DNA from: JAWWBN01 sp033720955
GTDB lineage: Bacteria > Acidobacteriota > Thermoanaerobaculia > Multivoradales > JAHEKO01
Direction: 5' to 3'
DNA: 11,471 nucleotides
Assembly: GCA_033720955.1 (NCBI GenBank)
Contig: JAWWBN010000110.1
Coordinates: 1-11,471, forward strand
Positions 1 through 7,641 of the stretch are shown here, in pieces. Positions within the stretch are counted from its first letter, which is position 1. Every line of letters begins with the position of its first letter. The position numbers and the translations under genes are program-made. A model generated the notes under the pieces. That model worked only from the letters and a program-made list of their open reading frames with translations. It did not search any database and was not told the origin of the DNA.

Positions 1-918
1 GGCGAGCCGCGGCAGCAGCCGGCCGAGGTAGTGGCGGGCGGGGCAGCGGCCGGCGCGGTAGGTGAGGTTCTTGTCGTAGGCCTCGCCGGGGCCGAAGGCG
101 AAGCGGCTCTCGGTGTGGAATCCGGCCGCCGCGACCGTGCCGCCCGGACGCACCAGGTCGATCGCCAGCCGCGACGCCTGTGGGCTCCCCACCGCCTCCA
201 GCACGGCGTCGGCGCCGCGGCCGGAGGTGGCCTCGCGGACCCGCTCCACCGCCTCCCCGGCGGCGGGGTCGACGGCCTCGGCGCCCAGACCGGCCGCCAG
301 CTCGCGGCGCTCGGCCACGGTGTCGATCGCCAGCACCCGCTCGGCGCCGAGCTCGCGTGCCGCGAGGATCGCCATCAGACCCACCGGACCGCAGCCGATC
401 ACCGCCACCCGGTCGCCGGCCGACACCTCCGCCATCTCCGCGCAGTAGAAGCCGGTCGAGAGCACGTCGCCGGCGAGAAGGGCCGCTTCGTCGGAGACAC
501 CCTCGGGAATCGGCGTCAGGCTCGAGCGCGCGAGCGGCACCCGCACCAGCTCGGCCTGGCCGCCGTGGAGGCCGTCGCCCTCCTCGATCCAGCCGAAGAG
601 CTGGCCGCGCTCGCACCGGCTGGTGAGCCCCCGGCGGCAGAAGAAGCAGTCGCCGCAGCTCGTCGAGAAGGGGGCGGCGACCCGTTGGCCGACCGCCGGC
701 GCTTCGGCGGTGGCCTCCTCGACCACGCCCACGAACTCGTGGCCGAGGACCGTTCCCGGATCGAGGCCTTTCTCGCGGCCCCGGTAGGGGTGAAGATCCG
801 AGCCGCAGATGGCGGTGGTCGTGACCCGCACCAGGGCCTCGTCCGGCCCCCTCAGAACGGGGTCGGGCACCGTCTCGCAGCGGACCCGCCCGGGGCCGTG
901 AAAGGTCAACGCCTGCAT
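1..918 (-). CDS. Zinc-dependent medium-chain alcohol dehydrogenase (3' end beyond window)
   Basis: The reverse strand encodes 306 residues from an ATG at 918-916 and runs open off the left edge, so the C-terminus is missing (the family is usually 340-390 aa). Seen: GroES-like N-terminal domain with catalytic-zinc ligands C38 and H60-E61 (GHE motif), the structural-zinc cysteines C88, C91, C94 and C102, and a Rossmann GCGPVG loop at 175-180 followed by an acidic D199 at the end of the second strand, which favours NAD over NADP. Family knowledge: these cytoplasmic enzymes interconvert alcohols and aldehydes or ketones, and the substrate cannot be read from sequence. It is transcribed away from the operon to its right, so it is not co-transcribed with it, but an alcohol/aldehyde enzyme beside a putative aldehyde-forming cluster is suggestive. 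No strong Shine-Dalgarno sequence precedes the start. The family call is firm; the specific role is open. Confidence 0.93.
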   Translation of the reverse strand, partial: MQALTFHGPGRVRCETVPDPVLRGPDEALVRVTTTAICGSDLHPYRGREKGLDPGTVLGHEFVGVVEEATAEAPAVGQRVAAPFSTSCGDCFFCRRGLTSRCERGQLFGWIEEGDGLHGGQAELVRVPLARSSLTPIPEGVSDEAALLAGDVLSTGFYCAEMAEVSAGDRVAVIGCGPVGLMAILAARELGAERVLAIDTVAERRELAAGLGAEAVDPAAGEAVERVREATSGRGADAVLEAVGSPQASRLAIDLVRPGGTVAAAGFHTESRFAFGPGEAYDKNLTYRAGRCPARHYLGRLLPRLA

Positions 919-1056
919 GACGCTCGGTGCCCGCCGGCGATGGTATCCGACCGGCGCCGGAGGGCCGCGGCTCGACAGAACCGGCGGCGGCGGCCGCGCG
1001 GGCGGGCCGGCGTCTCGGGCGTGGAGTCGTGGGTCCGGCTGTGGTAAAAGGAGAGG
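919..1056. promoter_or_regulatory. Divergent intergenic region
   Basis: This 138-bp GC-rich spacer separates the minus-strand alcohol dehydrogenase from the plus-strand small gene and must hold promoters for both if they are transcribed independently. It contains a perfect 10-bp palindrome, CCGGCGCCGG, at 951-960, and on the minus strand a weak -10-like TACCAT at 945-940 with no recognisable -35 box. I could not identify a convincing sigma-70 promoter for either direction. Such palindromes are common by chance in DNA of this composition, so any operator role is only a guess. Confidence 0.35.
1048..1053 (+). promoter_or_regulatory. Ribosome binding site AAGGAG for the small RHH-like gene
   Basis: A perfect AAGGAG lies 6 nt before the GTG at 1060 and only 3 nt before the GTG at 1057. 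Normal spacing favours 1060 as the real start, although the two candidates differ by a single residue. Confidence 0.7.
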
Positions 1057-1059
1057 GTG

Positions 1060-1269
1060 GTGAGCACGAAGAGCCTCATCCCCGAGCGGATCCGCAAGCG
1101 ACTCCCTCCCCCCGACCGGCCCCGCGACAACAAGATCACGGCGCGCTTCACGGAGGAGGAGTACGGGATCCTCGAGCGCCTGAGCCAAGAGCGCTCGGAG
1201 CGGGTCTCCTCGTTCGTCCGCAACCTGGTCCTGGCGACCATCTCCGGGGTCGGCCGCGCCGGGCGCTAG
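1060..1269 (+). CDS. Small ribbon-helix-helix-like protein (putative DNA-binding)
   Basis: Encodes about 69 residues from a GTG start placed 6 nt after a strong AAGGAG; an adjacent GTG at 1057 would add one residue. The N-terminal third is basic and proline-rich (RIRKRLPPPDRPRD). It is followed by a short beta-strand-like segment KITARF, then a helix (TEEEYGILERLSQER), a turn and a second helix (SSFVRNLVLATIS). That strand-helix-helix order resembles Arc/MetJ-type, CopG-type or MobC-like RHH proteins, which act as dimers that bind short DNA repeats through the strand. No toxin or relaxase gene is nearby, so an antitoxin or mobilisation role has no contextual support. It lies directly upstream of the operon and diverges from the alcohol dehydrogenase, so a local transcriptional regulator is a reasonable inference. 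The gene is real with good probability; the function is uncertain. Confidence 0.7.
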   Translation: MSTKSLIPERIRKRLPPPDRPRDNKITARFTEEEYGILERLSQERSERVSSFVRNLVLATISGVGRAGR

Positions 1270-1362
1270 TCCGCGACGGCCGGCTTTCCCCACTCCGCCC
1301 GCTCCCGCTTCCGCTAGCATTTCCCCGCGCCCGCGCGGTTCCCGCCGGCCCGAGCACCCCAC

Positions 1363-1368
1363 AAGGAG
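1363..1368 (+). promoter_or_regulatory. Ribosome binding site AAGGAG that sets the first propeller's start
   Basis: AAGGAG lies 8 nt upstream of the GTG at 1377. This start gives a clean signal peptide immediately, whereas the reading frame left open further upstream (to 927) encodes only low-complexity sequence and overlaps the small RHH-like gene. The site therefore fixes the true start. Confidence 0.8.
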
Positions 1369-1376
1369 AAGACGTC

Positions 1377-3602
1377 GTGAGAGCAGCTCCCAAAGCACGC
1401 CGCCCGTACGCTGCGGCGCTCACCCTGGCGGCCGCCCTGCTGGCGGCCGACGCCCTCAGCGCGCAGTGGGCCCACTGGCGGGGCCCCACCCGCGACGGCG
1501 CATCGCCCGAGACCGGCCTGATCTCGGAGTGGTCGCTCGAGGGCGACAACCTCCTCTGGAAGGCGCCCCTGGTGGGCCGCTCGACGCCCGTCGTCTTCGA
1601 CGGCCGCGTCTGCGTGAACGGGAGGGTCGGAGAGGGGATCACCCGCCAGGAGATGGCGGCCTGCTACGACGCCGAGACCGGCGAGCAGCTCTGGGAGCAC
1701 CGCTTCAACGTCTACCACACCTCGGTGCCGTGGACCCGGGTCGGGTGGGCCAACGTGGCCGGCGACCCGGAGACCGGCTACCTCTACGTCCAGGGCGTCG
1801 GCGGCCACTTCTACTGCATCGACAGCCGCGACGGGTCCATCGTCTGGTGGAAGCCGCTGATCGAGGAGTACGGCTTCATGGAGGGGTACGGCGGCCGCAC
1901 CCAGACCCCCTTCGTCGACGGTGACCGGGTGATCGTCTCCTTCTCCAACACCTCCTGGGGGGGCGAGACGAAGCCGCTGCACCGCTACCGCGCCTTCGAC
2001 AAGCGGACCGGCGAGCTCCTCTGGGTCTCCCAGCCCGCCGACTCGCAGTCCGACAAGAACACCCAGTCCACTCCCAACGTGATGGTCGTGGGCGAGAAGC
2101 GGTTGATCGTGGCCGGCAACGGCGACGGCGGCATCTACGCCGTCGAGGCCTACACCGGCGAACCGGTCTGGGGCTTTTCGCTCAGCCAGCGCGGCATCAA
2201 CACCTCCGTGGTGGTGGACGGCTCCACCGTCTTCGCCGCCCACAGCGAAGAGAACGTGGACGGATCGGGCACCATGGGCCGCGTGGTGGCCATCGACGGC
2301 ACCGGGTCCGGGGACGTGACCGCCACCCACGAGAGGTGGCGGCTGCCGCTCGGGGTGGGCTTCTCCTCCCCGGGTCTCGCCGACGGCCGTCTCTACCTGC
2401 TCGACAACTCGGCCAACCTCTACGCGGTGGACGCCGCCTCCGGCGAGCAGCTCTGGGAGGTGAACGTGGGGCGGGTCGGCAAGGCGTCGCCGGTCATCGC
2501 CGACGGCAAGGTCTACGTGACCGAGGTCAACGGCCGCTTCGCCATCGTGGAGACGGGGGACGAGGAGGCCTCGATCGCCGACCTGACCGAGATCCCCATG
2601 CCCGGAGAGGGCCGGCCGGCCGAGATCTACAGCTCGGTGGCGGTGGCCGACGGCCGTCTCTACTTCACCACCGAGGAGGGCCTCTACGCCCTGGGCGATC
2701 CAGAGAGGGAGGCCGCACCGGCCACCCCGCCCGCCACCGCCCCGGCCGCGGCGACGCCTCCCTCGGGCTCGGGCGACCCGGCGCGGCTGCGCGTGATGCC
2801 GGCCGAGGTGCTGCTCTACCCGGGTGAGAGCGCCGAGCTCAGGGCCATGGCCTTCGACGCCGACGGCAACCCGCTCGGGGAGCGCTCGGCGACCTGGTCG
2901 CTGGCCGGTCTCGGCGGCGAGGTCGACGCCGAGGGCCGCTACACGGCGCCGGACGAGCACCGGTCCCAGCAGGGGCGGGTGGTCGCCAGGGTCGGCGACC
3001 TCGAAGCGTCGGGCCGGGTGCGCGTGATGCAGGGTCTCCCCATCACGGAGAGCTTCGACTCGGTGGGGGTCGGATCGCAGCCCGGCTACGCCATGGCCTA
3101 CGCCTTCACCTTCAAGGCCGCGGATCTCGACGGCGAGCGGGTCTTCGCCAAGGGGCCCTCACCCGTCAAGATCGACCGCCACATCACCTTTCTCGGCCGG
3201 CACGACCTCTCCGACTACACCATCGCCGGCGACGTCATGGCCACCCGCGAGGGCCGCCGCTGGGGCGACGTCGGCCTGATCAACAGCGGCTACACCCTGG
3301 AGCTCCTGGGCGCCCACCGGTCGCTCGAGGTGCGCTCCTGGCAGGCCGGCCTGCGGATGGCCAAGAGAATCGACTTCGCCTGGGAGCCGGGCGTCTGGTA
3401 CCGCATGGTCTTCGAGGTCCGCGAGCGCGACGGCAAGGCCCTGGTACGCGGCAAGGTGTGGCCCAAGGGCGAGCCCGAGCCCGAGGAGTGGTCGATCACC
3501 GCCGAGGACCCCCTTCCGATCTCCGCCGGGGCACCGGGCCTGTCGGCCTACTCCCCCGCTCTCCTCTACTTCGACAACATCGAGGTGACCAAGAACCGAT
3601 GA
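1377..3602 (+). CDS. Secreted PQQ-like beta-propeller with Ig-like and concanavalin-like C-terminal modules
   Basis: Encodes 741 residues from GTG 1377. Residues 1-29 form a signal peptide (basic start, Ala/Leu core, ALSA|Q cleavage). Residues 30-440 are a PQQ-like/BamB-type propeller: WRGPTRDG at 34-41, then recurring D-x-x-TG-E-x-L-W and SP-V-ADG-K-VYV blade motifs (e.g. 98-106, 208-216, 351-360, 371-381). A Pro/Ala/Thr linker (443-466) leads to an Ig-like fold with the bacterial Ig signature (PGES at 482-485, GRYTAP at 520-525), about 467-552. The last 190 residues, ending YFDNIEV, look like a concanavalin/LamG-like or DUF1080-like beta-sandwich, often carbohydrate-binding. There is no CxxCH heme site and no adjacent-Cys pair as in quinoprotein alcohol dehydrogenases, so a structural or binding role in the periplasm or outside the cell is more likely than catalysis. 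Its stop overlaps the next start (ATGA), so the two are translationally coupled. Confidence 0.9.
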   Translation: MRAAPKARRPYAAALTLAAALLAADALSAQWAHWRGPTRDGASPETGLISEWSLEGDNLLWKAPLVGRSTPVVFDGRVCVNGRVGEGITRQEMAACYDAETGEQLWEHRFNVYHTSVPWTRVGWANVAGDPETGYLYVQGVGGHFYCIDSRDGSIVWWKPLIEEYGFMEGYGGRTQTPFVDGDRVIVSFSNTSWGGETKPLHRYRAFDKRTGELLWVSQPADSQSDKNTQSTPNVMVVGEKRLIVAGNGDGGIYAVEAYTGEPVWGFSLSQRGINTSVVVDGSTVFAAHSEENVDGSGTMGRVVAIDGTGSGDVTATHERWRLPLGVGFSSPGLADGRLYLLDNSANLYAVDAASGEQLWEVNVGRVGKASPVIADGKVYVTEVNGRFAIVETGDEEASIADLTEIPMPGEGRPAEIYSSVAVADGRLYFTTEEGLYALGDPEREAAPATPPATAPAAATPPSGSGDPARLRVMPAEVLLYPGESAELRAMAFDADGNPLGERSATWSLAGLGGEVDAEGRYTAPDEHRSQQGRVVARVGDLEASGRVRVMQGLPITESFDSVGVGSQPGYAMAYAFTFKAADLDGERVFAKGPSPVKIDRHITFLGRHDLSDYTIAGDVMATREGRRWGDVGLINSGYTLELLGAHRSLEVRSWQAGLRMAKRIDFAWEPGVWYRMVFEVRERDGKALVRGKVWPKGEPEPEEWSITAEDPLPISAGAPGLSAYSPALLYFDNIEVTKNR
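3582..3588 (+). promoter_or_regulatory. Internal ribosome binding site GAGGTGA for the second propeller
   Basis: GAGGTGA sits inside the last codons of the first propeller gene, 10 nt before the ATG at 3599. It supports that start and fits coupled translation across the ATGA overlap. Confidence 0.6.
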
Positions 3603-5068
3603 CCAAGCGAGTCCTCCCCAACCTTCTTCTTCTCGCCGCCGCCGCGGTGACGGCCGCCCCGGCCGCCGCCGAGGTCGTCGGCATGTACGGCAACACTCCG
3701 AGCCGCAACATGGTCTCCCCCGAGACCGGGCTGCCCGCGGAGTGGAACCTGGAGACCGGCCAAAACCTGCTCTGGACAGTGCCCCTGGGCTCGCAGAGCT
3801 ACGGCGGCCCGGTGGTCGCCGGAGACCAGATCTACGTCGGCACCAACAACGAGGGACTGCGCAATCCCAAGCTCACCGGCGACCGCGGCAACATGATGGC
3901 CTTCGACAAGAAGACCGGCGAGTTCCTCTGGCAGTCGGCCCACACCAAGCTCCCCGCCGGCCGCGTCCACGACTGGCCGCTGCAGGGAGTCTGCTCCGGC
4001 CCCTACATCGAGGGCGACCGCATCTACTACGTCTCCAACCAGGCCGAGCTGATCGCCGCCGACACGCAGGGCTTTCGGGACGGCGAGAACGACGGTCCGT
4101 ACAAGGACGAGGAGAACACCTCCGAGCTCGACGAGGACGTCGTCTGGAAGCTCGACATGATCGACGAGCTCGACGTCTTCCCCCACAACCTGGCGGTGGG
4201 CAGCCCGCTCATCGTCGGCGACCTGCTGTTCACGGTCACCGGCAACGGCGTGGACGAGGGCCACATCAACATCCCCTCCCCGCTGGCGCCCAGCTTCATC
4301 GCCGTCAACAAGAAGACCGGCGAGCTGGTGTGGGAGAACGACGCCCCCGACGGCAAGATCCTGCACGGCCAGTGGTCCAACCCGACCTACGGCAAGGCGG
4401 GCGGCCGGGAGCAGATCGTCTTCCCCGGCGGCGACGGCTGGCTCTACTCCTTCGAGCCCGAGACCGGCAAGGAGATCTGGCGGTTCGACGCCAACCCGAA
4501 GGACTCGGTGTGGGAGCTGGGCGGCGCCGGCACCCGCAACAACATCATCTCGACCCCGGTCTTCTACAAGGACCGCGTCTACATCGGCGTGGGCCAGGAT
4601 CCCGAGCACGGCGAGGGCGTGGGCAACTTCTGGGTGATCGACGCCACGAAGACCGGCGACGTCACCGGCACCGGGGTGGTCTGGCACCGCGGGGGCGAGG
4701 AGTTCCGGCGCACGATCTCGACGGCGGCCATCGCCGACGGCATCGTCTACATCGCCGACCTCTCGGGCTTTCTCTACGCCCTGGACGCGGAGACGGGCGA
4801 GCACTACTGGACCTACGACACCTTCGCCGCGGTCTGGGGCTCGGCCTTCGTGGCCGACGGCAAGGTCTACCTGGGCGACGAGGACGGCGAGGTGGTCGTC
4901 ATCCGCGCCGGCAAGGGCAAGGGCGGCGAGCCCGAGGTGCTGGCCGAGCACGCCCTGGGCAGCGCCGTCTACACCACTCCGGTGGCCTCCGACGGCGTCC
5001 TCTACATCGCCAGCCGAAACCGGCTCTACGCATTCAAGGAGGGCGCCCGGAGCGCGCCCAGCCGTTGA
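3599..5068 (+). CDS. Secreted PQQ-like beta-propeller protein
   Basis: Encodes 489 residues, with an ATG overlapping the previous stop by 4 nt. Residues 1-24 are a signal peptide (MTKR, then an Ala/Leu core, AAPAAA|E). The rest is a single PQQ-like propeller. Blade motifs recur as FDKKTGEFLW (102-111), VNKKTGELVW (236-245), FEPETGKEIW (285-294) and LDAETGEHYW (395-404), with SP-x-VGD / DG-KVY strand pairs between. An acidic insertion at about 160-192 (DGENDG, EENTSELDED) separates two blades and could be a calcium-binding or partner loop; that is inference. The opening NTPSRNMVSPETGLPAEWNLETG resembles the first propeller at its residues 43-56, so the two are paralogues, but the Ig and beta-sandwich tail is absent here. 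There is one cysteine only (C132) and no heme motif. It is predicted periplasmic or extracellular, with unknown ligand. Family firm, role unknown. Confidence 0.9.
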   Translation: MTKRVLPNLLLLAAAAVTAAPAAAEVVGMYGNTPSRNMVSPETGLPAEWNLETGQNLLWTVPLGSQSYGGPVVAGDQIYVGTNNEGLRNPKLTGDRGNMMAFDKKTGEFLWQSAHTKLPAGRVHDWPLQGVCSGPYIEGDRIYYVSNQAELIAADTQGFRDGENDGPYKDEENTSELDEDVVWKLDMIDELDVFPHNLAVGSPLIVGDLLFTVTGNGVDEGHINIPSPLAPSFIAVNKKTGELVWENDAPDGKILHGQWSNPTYGKAGGREQIVFPGGDGWLYSFEPETGKEIWRFDANPKDSVWELGGAGTRNNIISTPVFYKDRVYIGVGQDPEHGEGVGNFWVIDATKTGDVTGTGVVWHRGGEEFRRTISTAAIADGIVYIADLSGFLYALDAETGEHYWTYDTFAAVWGSAFVADGKVYLGDEDGEVVVIRAGKGKGGEPEVLAEHALGSAVYTTPVASDGVLYIASRNRLYAFKEGARSAPSR

Positions 5069-5128
5069 CCGCCGGAGGCCCGGCCGGGTCGGCAACCGGC
5101 CGGCCGGGGACGACGAAGAATTGAAGCG
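5069..5128 (+). other. Intergenic gap with CCGG-rich inverted repeat
   Basis: This 60-bp gap between the second propeller and the adenylating enzyme carries a perfect 9-bp inverted repeat, CCCGGCCGG at 5079-5087 and CCGGCCGGG at 5100-5108. An alternative 8-bp register pairs 5080-5087 with 5096-5103 around an 8-nt loop. No T-tract follows, so it is not a classical intrinsic terminator. It could be an attenuator or processing hairpin that separates expression of the exported proteins from the enzymes, or it may simply reflect composition. Confidence 0.4.
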
Positions 5129-6220
5129 ATGAAGGCAACCTCCGGAACCTCCCTCGACGAGCGCGCCCGGGAGGCCCGGGCGCGGCTCGACGCCCACGTC
5201 CGGGAGATGGTCGCCTGGCACTTCTCGCCGGAGACCGGCTCCCCCTTCTGGCTCGAGAAGGCGGCGCGGCTCTCCTTCGACCCGCGGGAGAAGATCCACG
5301 GCTACGACGATCTCAGGCGTCTCCCGCACTTCGAGGACGAGTGGCTGCGCGGCGGTCCCGTCCGCCGCTGGGTGCCCAAGGCGCTCGCCGACCGGCCGCT
5401 TTACGTCTTCGAGACCGGTGGCACCACCGGGCTGCCCAAGTCGCGAGTCAACGTCAACGACTTCCAGACCGACTACGAGCTGTTCAGCGAGACCCTCTCG
5501 CCGGAGAGCTTTCCCGTGGGGGCCGACTGGCTCATGCTGGGGCCCACCGGGCCGCGGCGGCTGCGGCTGGCCATCGAGCACCTCGCCCAGCACCGCAAGG
5601 GGGTCTCCTTCCACGTGGATCTCGATCCGCGCTGGGTCAAGCGCCTGGCCCAGGACGGCAAGCTCACCGAGCTCGAGGCCTACAAGGACCACGTGATCGA
5701 CCAGGGCCTGAAGATCCTGCGCGGTCACGACAACGTCCGATGCCTCTTCACGACCCCGAAGCTGCTCGAGGCGCTGTGCGAGAAGATCTCGCTGGTCAAG
5801 GCGGGGATCACCGGCATCTTCTGCGGCGGCACCGAGATGAACGCCCAGTTCCACCGCTTCGCCCGCGAGGAGCTGGTGCCCGGGATCGACTTCATCCCCA
5901 CCTACGGCAACACCCTCATGGGCCTGGCCTGCTGCAAGCCGTTCGACCCTGCCGACAACTACGCCATCACCTACTACCCGCCGTCCCCGCGGGCCGTCTT
6001 CGAGCTGGTGGACCCGGACGACCCCGAGCGCACCGTGGAGTACGGCGAGACCGGCCGCGTGATGCTGACCACCCTCACCAGGGAGTTCTTCATGCCGCGC
6101 TTCCTGGAGCGCGACGAGGGGGAGCGCGCGCGGCCGATCGAGCCCTACCCGTGGGACGGGGTGACCAACCTGAGGCTCTTCACCCGCTTCGAGGAGTCGG
6201 TCGTGGTCGGGGTCTACTGA
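5129..6220 (+). CDS. ANL-superfamily adenylating enzyme lacking the C-terminal domain (EhpF-like)
   Basis: Encodes 363 residues (about 41 kDa). It has the ANL phosphate-binding loop at 95-106 (ETGGTTGLPKSR), a GGTEMN segment at 233-238 and YGNT at 259-262 at the adenine/acyl-binding position, where PaaK-like relatives carry YG-x-S/T-E. It then has GETGRVMLTTL at 306-316 and an R324...D329 pair matching the conserved ribose-binding region. The chain ends about 35 residues later, so the mobile C-terminal domain of acyl-CoA ligases is absent. The gene is not broken at that point, since the next start overlaps its stop. Family knowledge: EhpF of Pantoea agglomerans has the same truncated architecture and size and is proposed to make only an acyl-adenylate for a partner reductase. 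LuxE is a functional analogue. The role here, inferred: activation of an unidentified cytoplasmic carboxylic acid with ATP for the downstream reductase. Only a weak purine-rich GAAGAA (5115-5120) precedes the ATG. Confidence 0.85.
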   Translation: MKATSGTSLDERAREARARLDAHVREMVAWHFSPETGSPFWLEKAARLSFDPREKIHGYDDLRRLPHFEDEWLRGGPVRRWVPKALADRPLYVFETGGTTGLPKSRVNVNDFQTDYELFSETLSPESFPVGADWLMLGPTGPRRLRLAIEHLAQHRKGVSFHVDLDPRWVKRLAQDGKLTELEAYKDHVIDQGLKILRGHDNVRCLFTTPKLLEALCEKISLVKAGITGIFCGGTEMNAQFHRFAREELVPGIDFIPTYGNTLMGLACCKPFDPADNYAITYYPPSPRAVFELVDPDDPERTVEYGETGRVMLTTLTREFFMPRFLERDEGERARPIEPYPWDGVTNLRLFTRFEESVVVGVY

Positions 6221-7641
6221 TGCTCGAGATCCCCGTCCTGCGGGCCGGGCGCCCCTACACCAGCCTGAGCACCCACACTCTGGCCCACGTCGCCACCGGC
6301 GAGCCGGTGGCCGAGGTCAGCCGCGCCAACGCCGGCCTCATCCGCCGGGACCTCGGGCGGGCGGCGGAGAACCGACGCGCCCTGGAGCGGCTGAGCGCCG
6401 AGGAGCTGGTGGGGATCTCCGGCGAAGCGGGCCGGCTGTTCGGCGAGGCCGATCTGCCCGTGGGAGAAGAGACCCAGTCGCCGGAGGATTTCGTTCGCCA
6501 GATCTCGGCCACCACCGGGCTGCCCGAGAGCCTGGCCCGCGGCAACATGGCGAAGGCGCGCTTCGTGATGGAGGAGATGGCCACGGTCCTGGGCGGGCTC
6601 ACCCGCGGCCTCGACCTCGAGGCCCTGGACCGCGGCTGGGTGGAGCAGGACGGCCGTACGATCTCCTATCGCCGCGAGACCGACGTGCTCGGGGCGGTGC
6701 TGCCCAGCAACTCGCCGGGCGTCCACTCCCTCTGGCTGCCGTCGATCCCCCTGAAGGTCCCCCTGGCTCTCAAGCCGGGCCGGGCCGAGCCGTGGACCCC
6801 GTATCGCATCGCCCAGGCCTACATCGCCGCCGGCTGCCCCCCCGAGGCCTTCGGCTTCTACCCCGCCGACTACTCGGGCGCCGGCGAGCTGCTGCTGCGC
6901 TGCGGCCGCTCGCTGCTCTACGGCGACAAGGCCACCGTCCGCGCCTGGGAGAGCGACGAGCGAGTGCAGATCCACGGCCCGGGCTGGAGCAAGGTGGTGC
7001 TGGGCGCCGACCGCGCCACGCGCTGGGCCGACCACCTCGACCTGATGGTCGCCTCGGTGGCGGACAACGGCGGCCGCTCCTGCATCAACGCCTCCGGGGT
7101 GTGGACCCCGGCCGCGGGGCGCGAGCTGGCCGAGGGCCTGGCTCGACGGCTGGCGGCGATCGAGGCGCTGCCGCTGGACCACCCCGACGCCCGGCTGGCC
7201 TGCTTCCCGTCGCGGCAGGCGGCGCAGCGGCTGTCCGACTACATCGACGCCCGTCTGGCCCGGCCCGGCGCGGAGGACCTGACGGCGCGCCTCCGGCCCG
7301 GCGGCCGGGTGGCCGAGGCCGGCGGCTGCGCCTTCGTCCTGCCCACCGTGATCTACTGCGACGACCCCGGGCACGAGCTCGCCCACGCCGAGTTCCTCTT
7401 CCCCTACGTCTCGGTGGTCGAGTGCCCGCAGGAGGAGCTGATCCGGCGGATGGGGTCGAGCCTGGTGGTCACCGCCCTCACGGACGACGAAGAGCTCTCG
7501 TGGGAGCTCATGACCGCGGTCAACGTGGAGCGGCTCAACCTGGGCGAGATCCCCACCAGCCGGGTCTCCTGGGACCAGCCCCACGAGGGCAATCTCTTCG
7601 AGCACCTCTATCGGCAGCGCGCCCTCCAGGGCGTGGCCTGA
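6220..7641 (+). CDS. Aldehyde-dehydrogenase-fold acyl reductase (EhpG/LuxC-like)
   Basis: Encodes 473 residues from an ATG sharing one base with the preceding TGA, so translation is coupled to the adenylating enzyme. Seen: the cofactor-domain motif LPSNSPG at 161-167 (N164, equivalent to the oxyanion-hole Asn of ALDHs), catalytic C288 in NGGRSCINASG (283-293), and a conserved EFLFPYVSVVE at 391-401 matching the ALDH E-x-F-G-P-x-x motif. At the place of the ALDH general-base glutamate (about 30 residues before the Cys) the sequence is GPGWSKVVLG, with no Glu. That is typical of acylating ALDHs and LuxC-type reductases, which form a thioester and reduce it with NAD(P)H rather than hydrolyse it. 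Inferred role: reduces the adenylate made by its neighbour to an aldehyde, as proposed for EhpG. The alternative is an acyl-CoA reductase using CoA esters. Family firm, direction inferred. Confidence 0.87.
   Translation: MLEIPVLRAGRPYTSLSTHTLAHVATGEPVAEVSRANAGLIRRDLGRAAENRRALERLSAEELVGISGEAGRLFGEADLPVGEETQSPEDFVRQISATTGLPESLARGNMAKARFVMEEMATVLGGLTRGLDLEALDRGWVEQDGRTISYRRETDVLGAVLPSNSPGVHSLWLPSIPLKVPLALKPGRAEPWTPYRIAQAYIAAGCPPEAFGFYPADYSGAGELLLRCGRSLLYGDKATVRAWESDERVQIHGPGWSKVVLGADRATRWADHLDLMVASVADNGGRSCINASGVWTPAAGRELAEGLARRLAAIEALPLDHPDARLACFPSRQAAQRLSDYIDARLARPGAEDLTARLRPGGRVAEAGGCAFVLPTVIYCDDPGHELAHAEFLFPYVSVVECPQEELIRRMGSSLVVTALTDDEELSWELMTAVNVERLNLGEIPTSRVSWDQPHEGNLFEHLYRQRALQGVA

Noticed and set aside
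31..1047. A 338-codon plus-strand open frame at the left edge
   Set aside because: It is antisense to the zinc alcohol dehydrogenase, whose zinc ligands and Rossmann motif are clear, and its product is low-complexity Ala/Arg/Gly-rich sequence.
927..1376. A 150-residue N-terminal extension of the first propeller
   Set aside because: The frame is open, but it overlaps the small RHH-like gene and encodes low-complexity sequence. The GTG at 1377 has a strong ribosome site and starts directly into a signal peptide.
1377..5068. Catalytic quinoprotein (PQQ-dependent) alcohol dehydrogenases
   Set aside because: The propeller repeats match the PQQ-like family, but I see neither the adjacent-cysteine disulphide nor a cytochrome c CxxCH site. 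Cofactor binding is therefore unsupported, and binding or scaffold proteins are the safer call.
3566..5854. A 762-codon open frame on the minus strand
   Set aside because: It lies antisense to two well-supported genes with signal peptides and catalytic motifs. Its own translation is compositionally biased (Val/Gly/Leu/Asp-rich) with no recognisable domain, as expected for antisense frames in GC-rich coding DNA.
5129..7641. A phenazine biosynthesis locus
   Set aside because: The EhpF/EhpG resemblance is to tailoring enzymes only. No phenazine core gene (phzA to phzG type) is present in the window, so the acid substrate cannot be named.
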